The notes under the pieces: generated by a model | Seen by the model: only the letters and a program-made list of their open reading frames with translations | Database searches by the model: none | What the model was told of the DNA's origin: nothing | NCBI GenBank assembly: GCA_949752795.1 | Contig: OX457071.1 | Coordinates: 32,348,800-32,412,799, forward strand | Length of the DNA stretch: 64,000 nt | Source of the DNA: Hyperoodon ampullatus | Lineage: Eukaryota > Chordata > Mammalia > Artiodactyla > Ziphiidae | Direction: 5' to 3' | Translations under genes and position numbers: made by a program | Part shown: piece after piece, positions 61,470-64,000 of the stretch | Layout: each line of letters begins with the position of its first letter | Numbering within the stretch: position 1 is the first letter of the stretch

Positions 61470-62661
61470 ATATGCATGATAACATCTAAAATGCCAAAAG
61501 CAAGGCTAGTACAGTATTTCTGAAGGAAGCCATAAATTAGCAACCCAAACAATCTACATAATATTTATCCCTACCAAATCCGCTCATTGACTACACTCAA
61601 AAATCCTCATGGCTGTATCTTTTCCTCCCCGGCACAATCCTAGTTTCCCATTAACACGTTAATTTGCACAGATTGGTGCTAAAATGTGTCCGCTTCACAG
61701 TCAGGTGCTGCGATCTTTATGCCCACATTCACTGCCCCACATGTGTGCGAGAAGAGAATCCTTACTTAATAAAATGAGTTTGGTTTGGCTAGGTAGCCTA
61801 GTCAATGTTGTACCAAGATACCTATTTCAAAAGGGAATTGAAATTGAGCTGTGTAGATTTCATGGAGTTTTATTGCATTATCTACATTGTCTCGATTTTG
61901 ACCTGAGTATGTCCTATTCTAGAGTGTTGTTAACACTGAAAAGATATTAAAGAAAGAAAGAAATGTGGAGATTTCAACAAAGGAATTTTATCTGGGGAGA
62001 AAAACTAAGACAAAGAGAATTCAGGAGGAAGGAAGAAATGGAAAATGTCTCATCAATAAAAATTAGTCATGCTTTGTGTGTCCTCCTTTTTTTTTTTTTT
62101 CCACAGTTTCTCTCTAGCTTGAGCCATGGGCTTTTATCATTCTCTCAGCCTTCTTACCAAGGCAAACTCTTGCCTCTCTCCCTCCTTGATAACTTTTAAT
62201 CCTACTATTATTGCTATTATTATTTAATCACAATATTCTAAAATATCATCATATCATGCCTACTTCCAGAAAGGAATCATATGATTTTAAAATGGGAAAA
62301 TAAAAATGGAAGTTGCAGGAATAAATATAAGAAGGATAAATGTAACAAAAACCTGTTATAGCTGTTCAAAGTTGTTTAATCATTCATTCATTTTCCTTTA
62401 ATCAATAAAAATTTGGAGGCAATTTTAATGGCTTATACAGACATTAACAGTATAGTCAGATGTACTACAGTAGACTTAATAGGGGAAGTATAGTAAAGGC
62501 AAAGAAAAGAGGAGTGAAACGGATCCAGCAGAGATTACTAAACAAAAGGCACCCCATTAAGTCTTATGTACTTACTAGAGACAGGGCACAGAATTGTCTT
62601 CAAGCTTTCCTGCAGGTAATGTGAAGAGGGAAACATGATGGGTTGAGTCAGTGTCCATTAG

Positions 62662-62664
<3 letters not shown>
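61470..62664. other. Unassigned intergenic DNA
   Basis: No gene recognised. 62375-62460 weakly resembles an L2 3' end. ORFs 61684-61950 and 61963-62199 lack known motifs. Confidence 0.45.

Positions 62665-62693
<29 letters not shown>
62665..62693 (+). repeat. A29 homopolymer
   Basis: Uninterrupted run of 29 A without a recognisable retroelement body on its left. Confidence 0.95.
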
Positions 62694-62696
<3 letters not shown>

Positions 62697-62700
62697 GTTT

Positions 62701-63025
62701 AAGAAAGGCAGAATGAGGGCTTCCCAGGTGGAGCAGTGGTTGGGAATCTGCCTGCCAATTCAGGGGACGCGGGTTCGATCCCTGGTCTGGGAGGATTCCA
62801 CGTGTCGTGGAGCAGCTGGGACTGTGCGCCACGGCTGCTGAGCCTGCGTGCTCCTGGAGCCCGAGCTCCACAACAAGAGAGGCCGCCGCGGTGAGGTGCA
62901 CGGCAACGAGGAGTGGCCCCTGCTCGCCGCAACTAGAGAAAGCCTGCAGGCAACAATGAAGACCCAACGCAGCCAAAGATAAAATAAATAAAATAAATAA
63001 TTTTTTTAAAAAAGAAAGGTAGAAT
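62701..63025 (+). mobile_element. CHR SINE with 14-bp target duplication
   Basis: Body about 62715-63011. Head gggcttcccaggtggagcag, B box GGTTCGATCCC intact, long-form 3' part ending in AAATAAATAAA and A. Target copies aagaaaggcagaat (62701-62714) and aagaaaggtagaat (63012-63025), one difference. ORFs 62575-62976 and 62699-62932 on the minus strand read through it. Confidence 0.94.
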
Positions 63026-63815
63026 AATATTTTATCCTGATATCAGAAAAACACTTTTCCTTTCGGAGGGTGAGCTAGTTATAACAGTAAAGAATAAAAT
63101 TAATTTTGCGCTTAAAAAAGTCACATAAAAAGGAGAACATTTTGGATTATTTTGTTTTAAATACTCCCCCAAAAGAAGAATAGAAACTTAACTGGAGGAA
63201 AAAAAATATATTTCCCTGTCACTAAATGATAGGAAAAATGTGTCACATGAAAGCTCTTAAGAGAGACTTTGGGTTACGTGGTGCTTAACGTTTTCCACTA
63301 GCTTTTGCAAAAAATACAGAGTGACTCTCCAAATGGATGAATGACTATTCTTCAGAAATGACCTTTTATAAAAGCTGGGGGCATAAAATTAAATCATAAT
63401 TCAGTGAAGGCATTTTTCCAGAAAATAAGATAATATAGTCCAGGTATATTACTTTCAGATGCCCTCACCTAGGTCAGTAATAGCATTTAGAGAACTTTGG
63501 AGGAATAGAAAGTTAACATCACTTAGACCAATGGTCCTTAAATATTTTCTGCCCCAATCAGTGCTGATAACCCAACAGGCAGAACATAGGAAAAAGAGGG
63601 AGAGAAAAAAGAAGAAAAATCTGAAAAGATACTCTTTCAATTTCTATAAACATGTATATTCTGTCATTCTGAACAGTTTCATTTTTTATTTAGATTAGTA
63701 AGATTATTTTAATTTTGAGCTAATGGAAGTGTGGACCACAATATTTTCAATGATTTGGGGGACTCTTGTGACCCCAACGAACCTGTGGAATAGGATTCTC
63801 TCCTGTCAGAGGGAA
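63026..63815. other. Unassigned intergenic DNA
   Basis: No feature recognised; purine-rich run at 63588-63625. Confidence 0.45.
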
Positions 63816-64000
63816 GGATTGGGAGCTTGGGATTAGCAATGTAAACTAGTATATATAGGATGGATAAACAACAAGATCCTACTGTATAGCACAGGGAATT
63901 ATGTTCAGTATCCTGTGATAAACCAGAATGGAAAAGAATATGGAGAAGAATATATATGTATAAATGAATTACTTTGCTGTACAACAGAAATTAACACAAC
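63816..64000 (+). mobile_element. LINE L1 3'-UTR fragment, cut by the window edge
   Basis: 'gggattagcaatgtaaacta', 'ggatggataaacaacaagat', 'ctactgtatagcacagggaa' and 'tgctgtacaacagaaattaa' are L1 3' UTR, close to the copy at 47195. It runs beyond base 64000. Confidence 0.9.

Noticed and set aside
62575..62976. 133-codon minus-strand ORF
   Set aside because: SINE-derived plus a poly-F stretch from the A29 run.

Overview
This is 64 kb of mammalian nuclear DNA. I find no intact cellular gene in it: no multi-exon coding structure, rRNA, functional tRNA, CRISPR array, prokaryotic operon or CpG island. The best lineage marker is the tRNA-derived CHR-type SINE of cetartiodactyls. There are eleven full or partial copies, and three of them (19117, 47338, 47768) are the compact form typical of whales and dolphins. 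I saw no ruminant Bov-tA or BovB elements and no pig PRE-1 elements, so a cetacean (toothed or baleen whale) is the most likely source. Family names rest on remembered consensus phrases, target-site duplications and tail structure; I could not run RepeatMasker, BLAST or a genome alignment.

Layout. 0-1 kb: the 3' part of a dead SERBP1 retrocopy that runs off the left edge. 2-9 kb: a probable LTR, L2 pieces, three CHR SINEs with clean target duplications, and a 93-bp L1 insertion. 9-17 kb: mostly unassigned AT-rich DNA with MIR and L2 remnants. 17.2-19.4 kb: a diverged inverted repeat whose right arm was later hit by a SINE. 19-28 kb: quiet DNA with one L1 3' end carrying a (TA)n tract. 28-30.4 kb: a long L2 interrupted by an LTR-like block. 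30-34 kb: two SINEs and a 5'-truncated L1 with a 216-codon open ORF2 end. 35-43 kb: L2, a probable ERVL-type LTR with internal remnants, and an old L1 carrying two nested LTR-type insertions. 47-50 kb: two oppositely oriented SINEs among L1 3' ends. 53.6-54.2 kb: a solo LTR with a 4-bp target duplication. 55-60.7 kb: a repeat-poor stretch that I propose as conserved non-coding DNA. 61-64 kb: L2, an MER5A-type hAT element, one more SINE and an L1 cut by the right edge.

Nothing here works together as a pathway. The content is a record of retrotransposition in a gene-poor interval, with regulatory DNA possible in the repeat-poor part. I found no convincing new biological system. The observations most worth a check are the inverted repeat at 17.2-19.4 kb, the repeat-poor 55-60.7 kb block, and the opposed SINE pair at 47.3-48.0 kb.
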